Source: Alphaproteobacteria bacterium (GTDB lineage: Bacteria > Pseudomonadota > Alphaproteobacteria > Ferrovibrionales > Ferrovibrionaceae). From it: a DNA stretch of 64,000 bases. The translations under genes and the position numbers were made by a program. Under the pieces are notes generated by a model, which saw nothing but the letters and a program-made list of their open reading frames with translations, searched no databases and was not told the origin of the DNA. Positions within the stretch are counted from its first letter, which is position 1. Every line of letters begins with the position of its first letter. The DNA is taken from assembly GCA_017307375.1 (NCBI GenBank), contig JAFKFH010000022.1, forward strand, positions 1 to 64,000, read 5' to 3'. Positions 20,251 through 29,401 of this stretch are shown here, in pieces.

Positions 20251-20849
20251 TGGCGGACGAGCACGATCCCCGCCGCGACCCCGAAGCCCGTGCCCGGATG
20301 CGCATCGCGCTGATGTGCTCGGGCCTGGTGATCGGCATGATCGGGCTGTCGTTTGCGGCCGTGCCGCTCTATGACATGTTCTGCCGCGCCACCGGCTATG
20401 GCGGCACGACCCAGCGGGCCGAACGTGCGCCCGACAAGCCGGGTGAGAAGGTCATCACCGTCCGCTTCAATGCCGATACCGCCCGCGGCCTGCCGTGGAA
20501 GTTCGAGCCGGTCGAGCGCGAGATCCGCATCACCGTCGGGGAAGAGCGCCTGGCGTTCTACCGCGCCACCAACACCTCGAACCGGCCCATCGTCGGCCAG
20601 GCCAGCTACAACGTCTCGCCCGACAAGGCGGGCATCTATTTCAACAAGGTCGCCTGCTTCTGTTTCACCGAACAGCGGCTGGAACCCGGCGAGACCGTCG
20701 AGATGCCGGTTTCGTTCTTCGTCGATCCGTCGATCGCCACCGAGCGGTCGACACGCGACGTCAATACGATCACCCTGTCCTATACCTTCTTCGAACTGCC
20801 GGAAAAGCAGGCGGCGCTGAAGCAGGGCCAGGGTACGGGAACAAACTGA
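20250..20849 (+). CDS. ctaG: Cytochrome c oxidase assembly protein CtaG/Cox11
   Basis: A copper chaperone that delivers Cu to the CuB site of subunit I. 199 residues: one N-terminal membrane helix (LMCSGLVIGMIGLSFAAV), then PLYDMFCRATGYGGT and a periplasmic beta-barrel domain. The copper motif CFCF is in KVACFCFTEQRLEPGE, with a further conserved cysteine in DMFCRATG. The ATG at 20250 overlaps the preceding stop as TGATG; a GTG one codon earlier is also in frame. Confidence 0.95.
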   Translation: MADEHDPRRDPEARARMRIALMCSGLVIGMIGLSFAAVPLYDMFCRATGYGGTTQRAERAPDKPGEKVITVRFNADTARGLPWKFEPVEREIRITVGEERLAFYRATNTSNRPIVGQASYNVSPDKAGIYFNKVACFCFTEQRLEPGETVEMPVSFFVDPSIATERSTRDVNTITLSYTFFELPEKQAALKQGQGTGTN

Positions 20850-20915
20850 GGAGGAAGCTTCCGGCCGACCCGAGGGGATCGGCCGGCGGCAATGTCAAAG
20901 GAGTGAAGGGGGCCC

Positions 20916-21731
20916 ATGGCTAGCCAAACTACTCAAGGTCACGACTATCATCTGGTCGACCCGAGCCCGTGGCCGCTCGTCGGCTCGGTCTCGGCGCTGC
21001 TCCTGGCCCTCGGCTTCATCGCCGGCATGCAGGGCTACGGCTATGCCTGGATGGTGCCGGGCCTGCTGCTCCTGGGCTACGTCATGTTCGCCTGGTGGCG
21101 GGATGTCGTCCGCGAGGCCGAGCATGAGGGCCATCACACCCCGGTCGTGCAGCTCCACCACCGCTACGGCATGGTGCTGTTCATCGCCTCGGAAGTGATG
21201 TTCTTCGTCGCCTGGTTCTGGGCCTATTTCAACGCCGCGTTCTTCCCGACGGCCGAGATCGGCGGCACCTGGCCGCCGAAGGGGATCGCGGTGTTCGATC
21301 CCTGGCACCTTCCGTTCATGAACACGCTGATCCTGCTGCTGTCCGGCACCACGGTCACCTGGGCGCATCACGCGCTGGTCGAAGGCAACCGCAAGGGCTT
21401 CATCCAGGGCCTGACCGTGACCGTGATCCTCGGCGCGTTCTTCACCTGCGTGCAGGCCTATGAGTATCACCACGCCGCCTTCGGCTTTAAGGACGGCATC
21501 TACGCCTCGACCTTCTACATGGCGACCGGCTTCCATGGCGCCCATGTGATCATCGGAACGATCTTCCTGCTGGTCTGCCTGCTGCGCGGCCTCAAGGGTC
21601 ATTTCACCCCGACCCATCACTTCGGCTTCGAGGCGGCGGCCTGGTACTGGCATTTCGTCGACGTCGTGTGGCTGTTCCTGTTCGTCGCCATCTACTGGTG
21701 GGGCGCCGGCGGTACCGCGCACCACGGTTGA
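20916..21731 (+). CDS. coxC: Cytochrome c oxidase subunit III
   Basis: 271 residues with seven membrane helices. Subunit III stabilises subunit I and the proton-uptake pathway. Recognisable parts are [16 protein letters not shown] at the N terminus, [20 protein letters not shown], the loop with [31 protein letters not shown] and [19 protein letters not shown] at the C terminus. An AAAGGAGTGA lies upstream of ATG 20916. A 66-base gap separates it from ctaG, the largest gap within the operon. Confidence 0.96.
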   Translation: MASQTTQGHDYHLVDPSPWPLVGSVSALLLALGFIAGMQGYGYAWMVPGLLLLGYVMFAWWRDVVREAEHEGHHTPVVQLHHRYGMVLFIASEVMFFVAWFWAYFNAAFFPTAEIGGTWPPKGIAVFDPWHLPFMNTLILLLSGTTVTWAHHALVEGNRKGFIQGLTVTVILGAFFTCVQAYEYHHAAFGFKDGIYASTFYMATGFHGAHVIIGTIFLLVCLLRGLKGHFTPTHHFGFEAAAWYWHFVDVVWLFLFVAIYWWGAGGTAHHG

Positions 21732-21738
21732 TGATGAC

Positions 21739-22137
21739 TTGACCGACCAACCGACTGCGCCGGTTTCGGCGCTGCGCTCAGGGCTCCTCTGCCGCTGTCC
21801 CAATTGCGGCGAGGGGCCCTTGTTCCGAGGCTTCCTCGACGTGCGGGATCGGTGCGGGGTCTGCGGTTTCGACCTCGCCCGGGCCGATTCGGGCGATGGC
21901 CCGGCCGTCTTCGTGATCTTCGTCGTCGGGTTCATCGTGGTGTCCCTGGCGCTGTGGACCGAAGTCCGCTTCGAGCCGCCCTACTGGGTGCATGCCGCGC
22001 TGTGGCTGCCGCTCACGGTCATCCTGACCCTCGGTCTGATCCGGCCGTTCAAGGCGACGCTGATCGCCCTGCAGTTCAAGCACAAGGCGACCCAGGACAT
22101 CGAGCTCGCCGACGACGACGAGGCGAAAAACCCGTGA
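21739..22137 (+). CDS. DUF983 zinc-ribbon membrane protein
   Basis: 132 residues, starting at TTG 21739 eight bases after coxC; no ATG or GTG in frame fits better. The N-terminal zinc-ribbon has two pairs of cysteines, LLCRCPNCGEGPLFRGFL and DRCGVCGFDL, followed by two membrane helices (VFVIFVVGFIVVSLAL and AALWLPLTVILTLGLI). DUF983 proteins are regularly encoded between coxC and surf1 in alphaproteobacteria; their role, perhaps in oxidase assembly, is not established. Its stop overlaps the SURF1 start as GTGA. Confidence 0.85.
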   Translation: MTDQPTAPVSALRSGLLCRCPNCGEGPLFRGFLDVRDRCGVCGFDLARADSGDGPAVFVIFVVGFIVVSLALWTEVRFEPPYWVHAALWLPLTVILTLGLIRPFKATLIALQFKHKATQDIELADDDEAKNP

Positions 22138-22889
22138 TCCAACGCTTGCTCGGGACCCGGCCGCGGTTGTGGCCGACCCTGTTCACCATTCCTTCGCTGA
22201 TCATCCTGTTCTGCCTGGGCAGTTGGCAAGTCAACCGGCTGATGTGGAAGCGCGACGTCATCGCGACGATCGAGGCGCGGGTCCACCAGCCACCGGCGCC
22301 GCTGCCGGCCTGGCCTTTCGACCCCGAGGAGTGGCGCTACCGTCCGGCCTCGGTGACCGGCGAATTCCTCTACGGCCGCGAGGCGCATCTGATCGCCTAC
22401 TCGCTGCACAACCGCCAGGGCTACCAGATCATCCTGCCGTTCCGCCGCGCCGACAACGACCAGATCATCCTGGTCAACCGCGGCTGGGTGCCCGAGGCGC
22501 AGCGCGACGCCGGCAAGCGCGCGGCGGGCCAGGTGGCGGGCAAGGTGACCGTCACCGGCCTCGTCATGCCGCCCTGGCCCAAACCTTGGCTGGTGCCGGC
22601 CAACGAGCCGGCGCGCAACCTGTGGTTCCACCCGAATCTGGCGGAGCTGAACCGTTATCTCGGGGTCGAGGCCCCGCCGTTCTTCCTCGAGGCCGACGCG
22701 ACCCCGAATCCCGGCGGCCTGCCGGTCGGCGGCCAGACCCAGCTGGAAATTCCCAACAACCACCTGCAATACGCGATCACCTGGTATTCGTTCGTGATCA
22801 CCCTGGCGGTGGTCTACGTCTTCTGGCATCGCAACCTCGCCCGCGAGGAGCGGGAAGGCAAGGCGCCGAAGACGAAGAAGAAGGGCTGA
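22134..22889 (+). CDS. surf1: SURF1-family oxidase assembly protein
   Basis: 251 residues starting at GTG 22134, inside the stop of the DUF983 gene. Topology is the family's hairpin: an N-terminal helix (LFTIPSLIILFCLGSWQVNR), a large periplasmic domain and a C-terminal helix (YAITWYSFVITLAVVYVFW). Conserved parts are LGSWQVNRLMWK, QGYQIILPFR, ILVNRGWVP and PNNHLQYAITWYS. SURF1 supports haem A insertion into subunit I. Last dedicated cox gene of the operon; only four bases separate it from the peptidase that follows. Confidence 0.93.
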   Translation: MIQRLLGTRPRLWPTLFTIPSLIILFCLGSWQVNRLMWKRDVIATIEARVHQPPAPLPAWPFDPEEWRYRPASVTGEFLYGREAHLIAYSLHNRQGYQIILPFRRADNDQIILVNRGWVPEAQRDAGKRAAGQVAGKVTVTGLVMPPWPKPWLVPANEPARNLWFHPNLAELNRYLGVEAPPFFLEADATPNPGGLPVGGQTQLEIPNNHLQYAITWYSFVITLAVVYVFWHRNLAREEREGKAPKTKKKG

Positions 22890-22893
22890 CGCG

Positions 22894-24381
22894 ATGACTG
22901 CCTATGACGATCTGCAGGCCCGTTTCCACCGGATCGGAGCGATCGACGGCGCGCTGTCGATGCTCGGCTGGGACGAGGCGGTGATGATGCCCGACGGCGG
23001 TTCCGAGGCCCGCGCCGAGCAGGTCGCCACCCTGCGTCAGATCCAGCACGAGATGCTGACCGCCCCGACGGTATCCGACCTGATCGCGGCAGCGGCGGGC
23101 GATGCGCTCGATCCCTGGCAGGCGGCGAATCGGCGCGAGATGCGCCGGCGCTGGCGCCACGCCACCGCGCTGCCGGCCGATCTGGTGGGGGCGTTGAGCC
23201 GCGCCACCGCCCGCTGCGAGATGGTCTGGCGCACGGCGCGCAAGGAAGACGACTTCGCCGGTTTCAAGGCGTCTTTCGCCAGCGTGCTGCAGTTGAGCCG
23301 CGAGGCGATGGCGGCCAAGGCGGCGGCGTTCGGGATCGACGGCTACGATGCGTTGCTCGACCAGTACGAGCCCGGCATGACGGCCGATCGCCTGGACGTG
23401 CTGTTCGGCGAGCTGGCCGAATTCCTGCCCGATCTGCTCGATCGCGCGCTCGCCGTCCAGGACGAGCGGCCGCAGCCGCTGACCCCCTCCGGCCAGTTTC
23501 CGATCGAGGCGCAGCGCCAGCTTTCCGTGCGGCTGATGCAGGCCCTCGGCTTCGACTTCAACCACGGCCGTCTCGACGTCAGCCATCATCCGTTCACCGG
23601 CGGCATTCCCGACGATGTCCGGCTGACCACCCGCTATCGCGAGGACGAATTCGCCCAGGCGATGATGGCGACGCTGCACGAAACCGGCCATGCGCTCTAC
23701 GAGCGCGGCCTGCCCGCATCCTGGCGCTACCAGCCGGTCGGCGAGGCGCGCGGCATGGCGCTGCATGAAAGCCAGAGCCTGCTGGTCGAGATGCAGCTTG
23801 CCCGCGGGCCGGCCTTCATCGGTTTTGTCGCCCCGCTGATCCGCGAGGCCTTCGGCGTCGAGGGGGGGCCGTTCACCGCCGACAACCTGCGTCACTGGCT
23901 GACCCGGGTCTCGCCCGGGCTGATCCGGGTCGAGGCCGACGAGGTCTGCTATCCCGCCCATGTCATGCTGCGCTACCGGCTGGAACAGGCGCTGCTGTCG
24001 GGCGACCTGGTGATCGACGACCTGCCCGGCGCCTGGGCCGACGGAATGATGACGCTGTTGGGCGTCGAGGTGCCCGATGATCGCGACGGCTGCCTGCAGG
24101 ACATTCACTGGCCGGGCGGCGCCTTCGGCTATTTCCCGACCTACACGCTGGGGGCGATGGCCGCTGCGCAGCTGTTCCAGGCCGTGCGCGATGCGATTCC
24201 CGACCTCGATGTCCTGATCGGGCAGGGCGACTTCGGGCCGCTGTTCGCCTGGCTCGGCACCCATGTCCATGCCCAGGCCTCGTTCGGCACGACCGACGAG
24301 ATCCTGACCGGGGCGACCGGGGCGCCGCTGTCGGCCGACGCCTTCCGCCGCCACCTGGAGGCGCGCTACATCGGTGACTGA
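22894..24381 (+). CDS. M32-family metallocarboxypeptidase
   Basis: 495 residues, cytosolic. The zinc motif is HETGH in MATLHETGHALYERGLP (about residues 264-268), and the family-specific HESQS is in ARGMALHESQSLLVE, which supplies the third ligand region. Also seen are the N-terminal LGWDEAVMMP and C-terminal IHWPGGAFGYFPTYTLG typical of Taq-type carboxypeptidases. It releases C-terminal residues from peptides. Four bases after surf1 and overlapping the DMT transporter by eight, so it is probably in the cox transcript. Confidence 0.92.
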   Translation: MTAYDDLQARFHRIGAIDGALSMLGWDEAVMMPDGGSEARAEQVATLRQIQHEMLTAPTVSDLIAAAAGDALDPWQAANRREMRRRWRHATALPADLVGALSRATARCEMVWRTARKEDDFAGFKASFASVLQLSREAMAAKAAAFGIDGYDALLDQYEPGMTADRLDVLFGELAEFLPDLLDRALAVQDERPQPLTPSGQFPIEAQRQLSVRLMQALGFDFNHGRLDVSHHPFTGGIPDDVRLTTRYREDEFAQAMMATLHETGHALYERGLPASWRYQPVGEARGMALHESQSLLVEMQLARGPAFIGFVAPLIREAFGVEGGPFTADNLRHWLTRVSPGLIRVEADEVCYPAHVMLRYRLEQALLSGDLVIDDLPGAWADGMMTLLGVEVPDDRDGCLQDIHWPGGAFGYFPTYTLGAMAAAQLFQAVRDAIPDLDVLIGQGDFGPLFAWLGTHVHAQASFGTTDEILTGATGAPLSADAFRRHLEARYIGD

Positions 24382-25231
24382 AACGCTGCCCTGGTCGGTC
24401 TTCCTGGCCGTCCTGTTCGGGGCCGCGCTGCACGCCGGCTGGAATGCCCTGGTCAAGTCCGGCACCGACAAGCTGCTGGACATGCTGATGGTGTCGCTCG
24501 GCTCGGGGCTGCTTGCCGCCATCGCCTTGCCCTTCCTGCCGCTGCCGCCCCTGGCCAGCTGGCCGTTCCTTGCCGCCTCGCTGGCGCTGCACGTCGTCTA
24601 CGCGGCGCTGGTGGTCAAGACCTACCAGACCGGCGATCTCAGCGTCGGCTATCCGCTGATGCGCGGCTCGGCCCCGCCGCTCGTCGCCTTGATCGGCTGG
24701 CTCGTGCTCGGCGAGAAGATCGGCACCGTCGGCTGGATCGCGGTGCTGCTGGTGTCGGGTGGCGCGCTGACGCTGGTCATATCGGAGCGGCGCCGCACCG
24801 GGCGCTTCGGCCGCGCCAGCGTCTATGCCCTGACCAATGCCCTGGTCATCGCCGGCTATTCGATCGCCGACGGACTGGGGGCCCGCGCCTCGGGCCATGC
24901 TGTTGCCTATGTCCTGTGGCTGTTCCTGCTCGACGCGGTCGGCGTGCTGGCGTTGACGATGAGCCGGCGCCGCCTCGGCCCGATCCTGGCCTACGGGCGG
25001 ACCCGCGGGCGCATCGCGCTGCTCGGCGGCGCCGGGTCGCTCGGTTCCTACGGCCTCGCGATCTGGGCGGCGACCCAGGCGCCGCTGGCGCTCGTCGCCG
25101 CGCTGCGCGAAAGCTCGATCGTCTTCGGCACCCTGATCGGTGCCTTCGTGCTGGGCGAGCATGTCGGCCTGCCGCGCTGGACCGCCGTCGTCATCATCGC
25201 CGGCGGGGTGATTCTCTTGCGCGCAGGCTGA
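24374..25231 (+). CDS. EamA/DMT-superfamily transporter
   Basis: 285 residues with about ten membrane helices made of two EamA repeats. Family landmarks are LHAGWNALVKSG in the first helix, YPLMRGSAPPLVALIGWLVLGEK at the end of the first repeat in pieces (YPLMRGSAPP, LVLGEKIG), and the matching LRESSIVFGTLIGAFVLGE in the second. Starts at GTG 24374, overlapping the peptidase gene. DMT proteins export amino acids or other metabolites; the substrate is unknown. Confidence 0.85.
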   Translation: MTETLPWSVFLAVLFGAALHAGWNALVKSGTDKLLDMLMVSLGSGLLAAIALPFLPLPPLASWPFLAASLALHVVYAALVVKTYQTGDLSVGYPLMRGSAPPLVALIGWLVLGEKIGTVGWIAVLLVSGGALTLVISERRRTGRFGRASVYALTNALVIAGYSIADGLGARASGHAVAYVLWLFLLDAVGVLALTMSRRRLGPILAYGRTRGRIALLGGAGSLGSYGLAIWAATQAPLALVAALRESSIVFGTLIGAFVLGEHVGLPRWTAVVIIAGGVILLRAG

Positions 25232-25342
25232 CCGGAGCCCCTCGGGACGGCGGAGCGCTGCCGCACCCGTCCGTCTTGGGCTTGAGGCGTGGCGGCTAAG
25301 GGGGTAACGTCCCGGCCTCTTTCCAAGACCCGAAGGTCTGCC

Positions 25343-26728
25343 GTGCGCTATGTATCGACCCGGGGCGAGGCCCCGACCCTCGACTTTGCCGATGTCCTGC
25401 TGACGGGCCTGGCCCGCGATGGCGGGCTTTACCTGCCGGAAACCTGGCCGCAGCTCGATCTCGCCGCGCTGAAAGGCAAGACCTACGCCGAGGTCGCGGC
25501 GGCCGTGATGCTGCCCTTCGTCGCCGGCTCGATCCCGGAGGCCGATTTCCGCAAGCTGGTCGACGAGGCCTATGCGAGCTTCGCCCATAAGGAAGTGGCG
25601 CCGCTGCGCCAGCTCGGCCCCTCCGACTGGGTGATGGAACTGTTCCACGGGCCCACGCTCGCCTTCAAGGACGTGGCCCTCCAACTGCTCGGCCGGCTGT
25701 TCGACTACGAGCTTGGCCGGCGCGGCAGCCGCACGCTGATCGTCGGTGCCACCTCGGGCGATACCGGCTCGGCCGCGATCGAAGCCTGCCGCGGCTCGGC
25801 CGCCATCGACATCTTCATCCTGCATCCGCTGGGCCGGGTGTCGGAGGTGCAGCGCCGGCAGATGACCACGGTGCTCGACGCCAATGTCCACAACATCGCC
25901 ATCGAAGGGACGTTCGACGACGCCCAGGCGATGGTGAAGGCGCTGTTCAACGACCACGGCTTCCGTGACCGGTATTCGCTGTCGGCGATCAATTCGATCA
26001 ACTGGGCACGGGTGATGGCCCAGATCGTCTACTACGTCACCGCGGCCCTCGCCTTGGGCGCGCCGGGGCGCAAGGTCTCTTTCTCGGTGCCGACCGGCAA
26101 TTTCGGCGACGTCTTCGCCGGCTATGCCGCCAAGCAGATGGGCGTGCCGATCGAACGGCTGGTGGTCGCCACCAACCGCAACGATATCCTGGCGCGTTTC
26201 CTGGCCAGTGGCGAATACCGGATGGACGACGTCGCGCCGACGATGTCGCCGTCGATGGATATCCAGGTCGCCTCGAACTTCGAACGGCTGCTGTACGACG
26301 TTTTCCAGCGCGACGGCGCCCGGGTGCGCGCCGCACTCGATTCGCTTGCCCAGGCGCGCGGTTTTTCGGTCAGCCCGGCGGAACTTGCGCGGGCGCGCGC
26401 GGATTTCGACGGGGCACGGGTCGACGAGGCCGAGACGCTCGCCACCATGGCGCGCGTCCGGCGCGAGGCCGGCTTCCTGATCGATCCGCACGGCGCGGTC
26501 GGTGTTGCCGCCGCGTCGCGCCGCGTGGTCGACCCGGATGTACCGATGGTGACGCTGGCGACGGCTCATCCGGCAAAGTTCGGGGCGGCGGTGGCCCAGG
26601 CGACCGGCGAGGCGCCGGCGCTGCCTCCGCGCATGGCGGATTTGCTTGCGCGCGAGGAGCGCTATACGGTGTTGCCCAACGATCTCGCCGCGGTTCGGGC
26701 GCATATTGCTGCCCGGGTCGGCGGCTGA
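25343..26728 (+). CDS. thrC: Threonine synthase
   Basis: Converts O-phosphohomoserine to threonine with PLP. 461 residues from GTG 25343 (MRYVSTRGEAP), which has GAAGG upstream and matches the family N terminus; a start 18 codons earlier is less likely. The PLP lysine is in LFHGPTLAFKDVALQ, the phosphate loop in SVPTGNFGDVFAGYAAKQMG, and GATSGDTGSAA is the second signature. It belongs to the long threonine synthase group (ThrC class with the N-terminal domain). thrB is in this window but 5 kb away on the other strand. Confidence 0.95.
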   Translation: MRYVSTRGEAPTLDFADVLLTGLARDGGLYLPETWPQLDLAALKGKTYAEVAAAVMLPFVAGSIPEADFRKLVDEAYASFAHKEVAPLRQLGPSDWVMELFHGPTLAFKDVALQLLGRLFDYELGRRGSRTLIVGATSGDTGSAAIEACRGSAAIDIFILHPLGRVSEVQRRQMTTVLDANVHNIAIEGTFDDAQAMVKALFNDHGFRDRYSLSAINSINWARVMAQIVYYVTAALALGAPGRKVSFSVPTGNFGDVFAGYAAKQMGVPIERLVVATNRNDILARFLASGEYRMDDVAPTMSPSMDIQVASNFERLLYDVFQRDGARVRAALDSLAQARGFSVSPAELARARADFDGARVDEAETLATMARVRREAGFLIDPHGAVGVAAASRRVVDPDVPMVTLATAHPAKFGAAVAQATGEAPALPPRMADLLAREERYTVLPNDLAAVRAHIAARVGG

Positions 26729-26744
26729 GCGGAGAGTTTAGAGA

Positions 26745-28004
26745 ATGGGCGTTTCCATCACCACCCTCGACAACGGCATGCGGGTCGTCAGCGAGACCAT
26801 GCCGCATGTTCGTACCGCGTCGGTCGGGGTCTGGGTCGGCGCCGGCACGCGCGACGAGCCGGCTTCGATCAACGGCGCCGCCCATCTGCTCGAGCACATG
26901 GCCTTCAAGGGGACCGAGCGGCGCTCGGCCCTGTCGATCGCCGAGGAGATCGAGGCGGTGGGCGGCCACCTGAACGCCTATACCAGCCGCGAGCAGACGG
27001 CCTATTACGCCCGCATCCTCGGCGAGGACCTGCCGCTGGCCGTCGATATCCTGGCCGACATCCTGCAGCATTCGACCCTCGACCCCGAGGAACTGAAGCG
27101 CGAGCAGGATGTGGTGCTGCAGGAAATCGGTCAGGCCAACGACACGCCCGACGACATCATCTTCGATTTCCTGCAGGAGGCCGCCTATCCCGGCCAGGCG
27201 CTCGGCCGGCCGGTTCTCGGGACCGAGGCCAGCGTCAAGGCGATGCGCCGCGAAGAACTGCACGATTTCATGCGCGCCCATTACCGTGCGCCCGGCATGG
27301 TGCTGGTCGGCGCGGGGGCCATCGAACATGACGCGCTGGTGGCACTGGCTGCCGAGCGCTTCGGCGCCCTGCCGCGCAGCTACAGCCTGGTGCCGGAAGT
27401 GGCGCGCTATCATGGCGGGGCCTGGCGCGAAGAACGCGACATCGACCAGGCGCATGTGTCGATCGCCTTCGACGCGGTCCCGCACGAAGATCCCGATTAT
27501 TACGCCGTCCAGGTCTATGCCACGCTGCTGGGCGGCGGCATGTCCTCGCGGCTGTTCCAGGAAGTCCGCGAGAAGCGGGGGCTGGCCTATTCGGTGTTCG
27601 CCTCGGCGGCGTCCTATCGCGACGGCGGGCTGTTCACCGTCTATGCCGGCACCGATCCGGGCCAGGTTGCCGAACTCGTGCCCGTCATCGCCGGCGAAAT
27701 GCTCGATGCCACCGCCAAGATATCGGACGAGGAAGTCCGGCGCGCGGCCGCCCAGCTCAAGGTCGGGCTTCTGATGTCGCTCGAAAGCTCGGCCGCGCGG
27801 ATCGAGCAGCTCGGCCGTCAGATGCTGATCTTCGGCTATCCGCTGGAAACCGAGCAGGTGATCAACGCGGTCGACGGTGTCGACGCCTGGGCGGTCAAGC
27901 GGGTGGCACGGCGCCTCTTGTCCAAGCCTCCGGCGCTGGCGGCCGTGGGGCCGCTCAGCCGGCTTGAAAGTCACGACCGGATCGCGGCAAGATTTGCTGC
28001 CTAG
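26745..28004 (+). CDS. M16-family zinc peptidase (processing peptidase-like)
   Basis: 419 residues, one half of the two-lobed M16 fold family close to the mitochondrial processing peptidase beta subunit. The inverted zinc motif HLLEH is in AAHLLEHMAFKGTERR with the distal Glu in the segment EEIEAVGGHLNAYTSREQT. The second domain holds the substrate clasp GLAYSVFASAASYRDGG. ATG 26745 has GGAGAG upstream, 16 bases after thrC. Cellular substrates unknown. The thrC-M16-GNAT order is frequent in alphaproteobacteria. Confidence 0.92.
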   Translation: MGVSITTLDNGMRVVSETMPHVRTASVGVWVGAGTRDEPASINGAAHLLEHMAFKGTERRSALSIAEEIEAVGGHLNAYTSREQTAYYARILGEDLPLAVDILADILQHSTLDPEELKREQDVVLQEIGQANDTPDDIIFDFLQEAAYPGQALGRPVLGTEASVKAMRREELHDFMRAHYRAPGMVLVGAGAIEHDALVALAAERFGALPRSYSLVPEVARYHGGAWREERDIDQAHVSIAFDAVPHEDPDYYAVQVYATLLGGGMSSRLFQEVREKRGLAYSVFASAASYRDGGLFTVYAGTDPGQVAELVPVIAGEMLDATAKISDEEVRRAAAQLKVGLLMSLESSAARIEQLGRQMLIFGYPLETEQVINAVDGVDAWAVKRVARRLLSKPPALAAVGPLSRLESHDRIAARFAA

Positions 28005-28054
28005 GGCAGCGGACTCCTTCCCTGCCGTCCAATCCTGATCGGCAGGGGGTCGGG

Positions 28055-28708
28055 GTGTTCGACCGCTTCACCTTTCTCACGCCCGACCCGGTGCTGCGCG
28101 GCCCCGCCGTGCATCTGCGCCAGCCGGTGATGGCCGACTGGGCGGCCTGGGCCGAGTTGCGCGGGCGGTCGCGCGCCTTCCTGACGCCCTGGGAACCGGT
28201 ATGGGCGGCCGACGCGTTGAGCCGCACGTCGTTCCGGCGGCGCCTTCGCCGCTATGCCGAGGAGGCGCGCGGCGGTATCGGGCAGTCGTTCCTGATCTTT
28301 CGCAACGAAGACGAGGCGCTGGTCGGCGGCCTCACGCTGTCCAACATTCGCCGCGGCGTCGCGTGGTCGGCGACGCTGGGCTACTGGATGGGCCGGCCCC
28401 ATGCCGGCCGCGGCTACATGAAGCAGGCCGTCGCGCTGACCGCCGAACATGTCTTCAACGATCTCCGCATGCATCGCCTGGAGGCGGCCTGCCTGCCGCG
28501 CAACGGTGCCAGCCGTGGCGTGCTGACCGGCTGCGGCTTCACCGAGGAGGGACTGGCCCGGCAGTATCTCTGCATCAACGGCGTGTGGGAGGACCATGTC
28601 CTCTATGCGCTGCTGGCGGCCGATCCGCGCCCCGATCCGCGGGCGATGGAAACCATGCCGGGCAGCGGCCCGACACGCTTCGCACGTTATCTCGACATCG
28701 AGGGGTGA
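28055..28708 (+). CDS. RimJ-like GNAT N-acetyltransferase
   Basis: 217 residues, starting at GTG 28055 behind GGCAGGGGG. The fold follows RimJ/RimL enzymes, which acetylate protein N termini: GPAVHLRQPVMADWAAWAEL at the start, FLTPWEPVW, then LTLSNIRRGVAWSATLGYWM, the acetyl-CoA loop GRPHAGRGYMKQAV, and HRLEAACLPRNGASRGVLTGCGF in segments. Whether ribosomal protein S5 or another target is modified cannot be told. End of the long plus-strand block; convergent with the YqgE gene. Confidence 0.85.
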   Translation: MFDRFTFLTPDPVLRGPAVHLRQPVMADWAAWAELRGRSRAFLTPWEPVWAADALSRTSFRRRLRRYAEEARGGIGQSFLIFRNEDEALVGGLTLSNIRRGVAWSATLGYWMGRPHAGRGYMKQAVALTAEHVFNDLRMHRLEAACLPRNGASRGVLTGCGFTEEGLARQYLCINGVWEDHVLYALLAADPRPDPRAMETMPGSGPTRFARYLDIEG

Positions 28709-28729
28709 CGCGCGCCGGCGGCGACGTCT

Positions 28730-29317
28730 TCAGGCGTGGCCGGCGTCGGTCGACAGCAGCGACAGGTCGATGCCGAGCTTGCGCACAGCCTTGGGCCACT
28801 TGTCGGCCTGGTTGGTCGAGAACAGCAGATCCTCGTCGGCCGGAACGTTGAGCCAGGCATTGGCCTGGATTTCGGCGTCGAGCTGCCCCGGCGCCCAGCC
28901 GGCATAACCCAGCGCCACCAGGCGCGATCGCGGCCCCTGGCCGGCGGCGATGTCGCGCAGCACCTCGATCGTCGCGGTCAGCCCGACGGTATCGTCGATC
29001 AGCATCGTCCCGTCGCGGCGATAATCGCCGGAATGGAGCACGAACCCGCGGCCCGGCTCGACCGGGCCGCCAAAATGAATCTTGGTGCGGCCCGAGCCGG
29101 GCGGGCTTTCGATCTCGAACTGCTTGAGCAGTTCGTTGAACGACAGCCCGCTCAGCAGCTTGTTGACCACGAGCCCCATGGCGCCTTCCTCGGAATGGGC
29201 GCACATGTAGATCACTGTCCGTTCGAACCGCTGGTCACCCATGTTGGGCATGGCGATCAGCAACTGGCCGGTCAGATAGGGATTGTTCGAGGTCAGAGTC
29301 TTGCTGGACAGATCCAT
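28730..29317 (-). CDS. YqgE/AlgH family protein (UPF0301)
   Basis: 195 residues. Signatures are LTGQLLIAMPNMGDQRFERT at the N terminus, VIYMCAHSEEGAMGLVVNK, IHFGGPVEPGRGFVLHSGDY and ALGYAGWAPGQLDAEI. The family is widespread in proteobacteria and linked to alginate regulation in Pseudomonas by name only; its molecular role is not known. Divergent from the DsbD-N-domain gene with 84 bases between, an arrangement common in alphaproteobacteria. Confidence 0.9.
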   Translation of the reverse strand: MDLSSKTLTSNNPYLTGQLLIAMPNMGDQRFERTVIYMCAHSEEGAMGLVVNKLLSGLSFNELLKQFEIESPPGSGRTKIHFGGPVEPGRGFVLHSGDYRRDGTMLIDDTVGLTATIEVLRDIAAGQGPRSRLVALGYAGWAPGQLDAEIQANAWLNVPADEDLLFSTNQADKWPKAVRKLGIDLSLLSTDAGHA

Positions 29318-29401
29318 TCTCGCTTGTTCAATGGGTGGTCACGAAAGCGTAAATGGTGACTCCTACCGCTGCCGTCCAGTCTACGCTACTTTGCCGGCGA
29401 C

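Noticed and set aside
25232-25342. Threonine-type attenuator before thrC
   Set aside because: No short ORF rich in Thr or Ile and no convincing terminator hairpin in the gap.
23963-26704. A 913-codon open frame on the minus strand across the M32 peptidase, DMT and thrC genes
   Set aside because: It is antisense to three clear genes, its product is rich in Arg, His, Gln and Gly with no domain, and such long frames arise by chance opposite GC-rich coding sequence.
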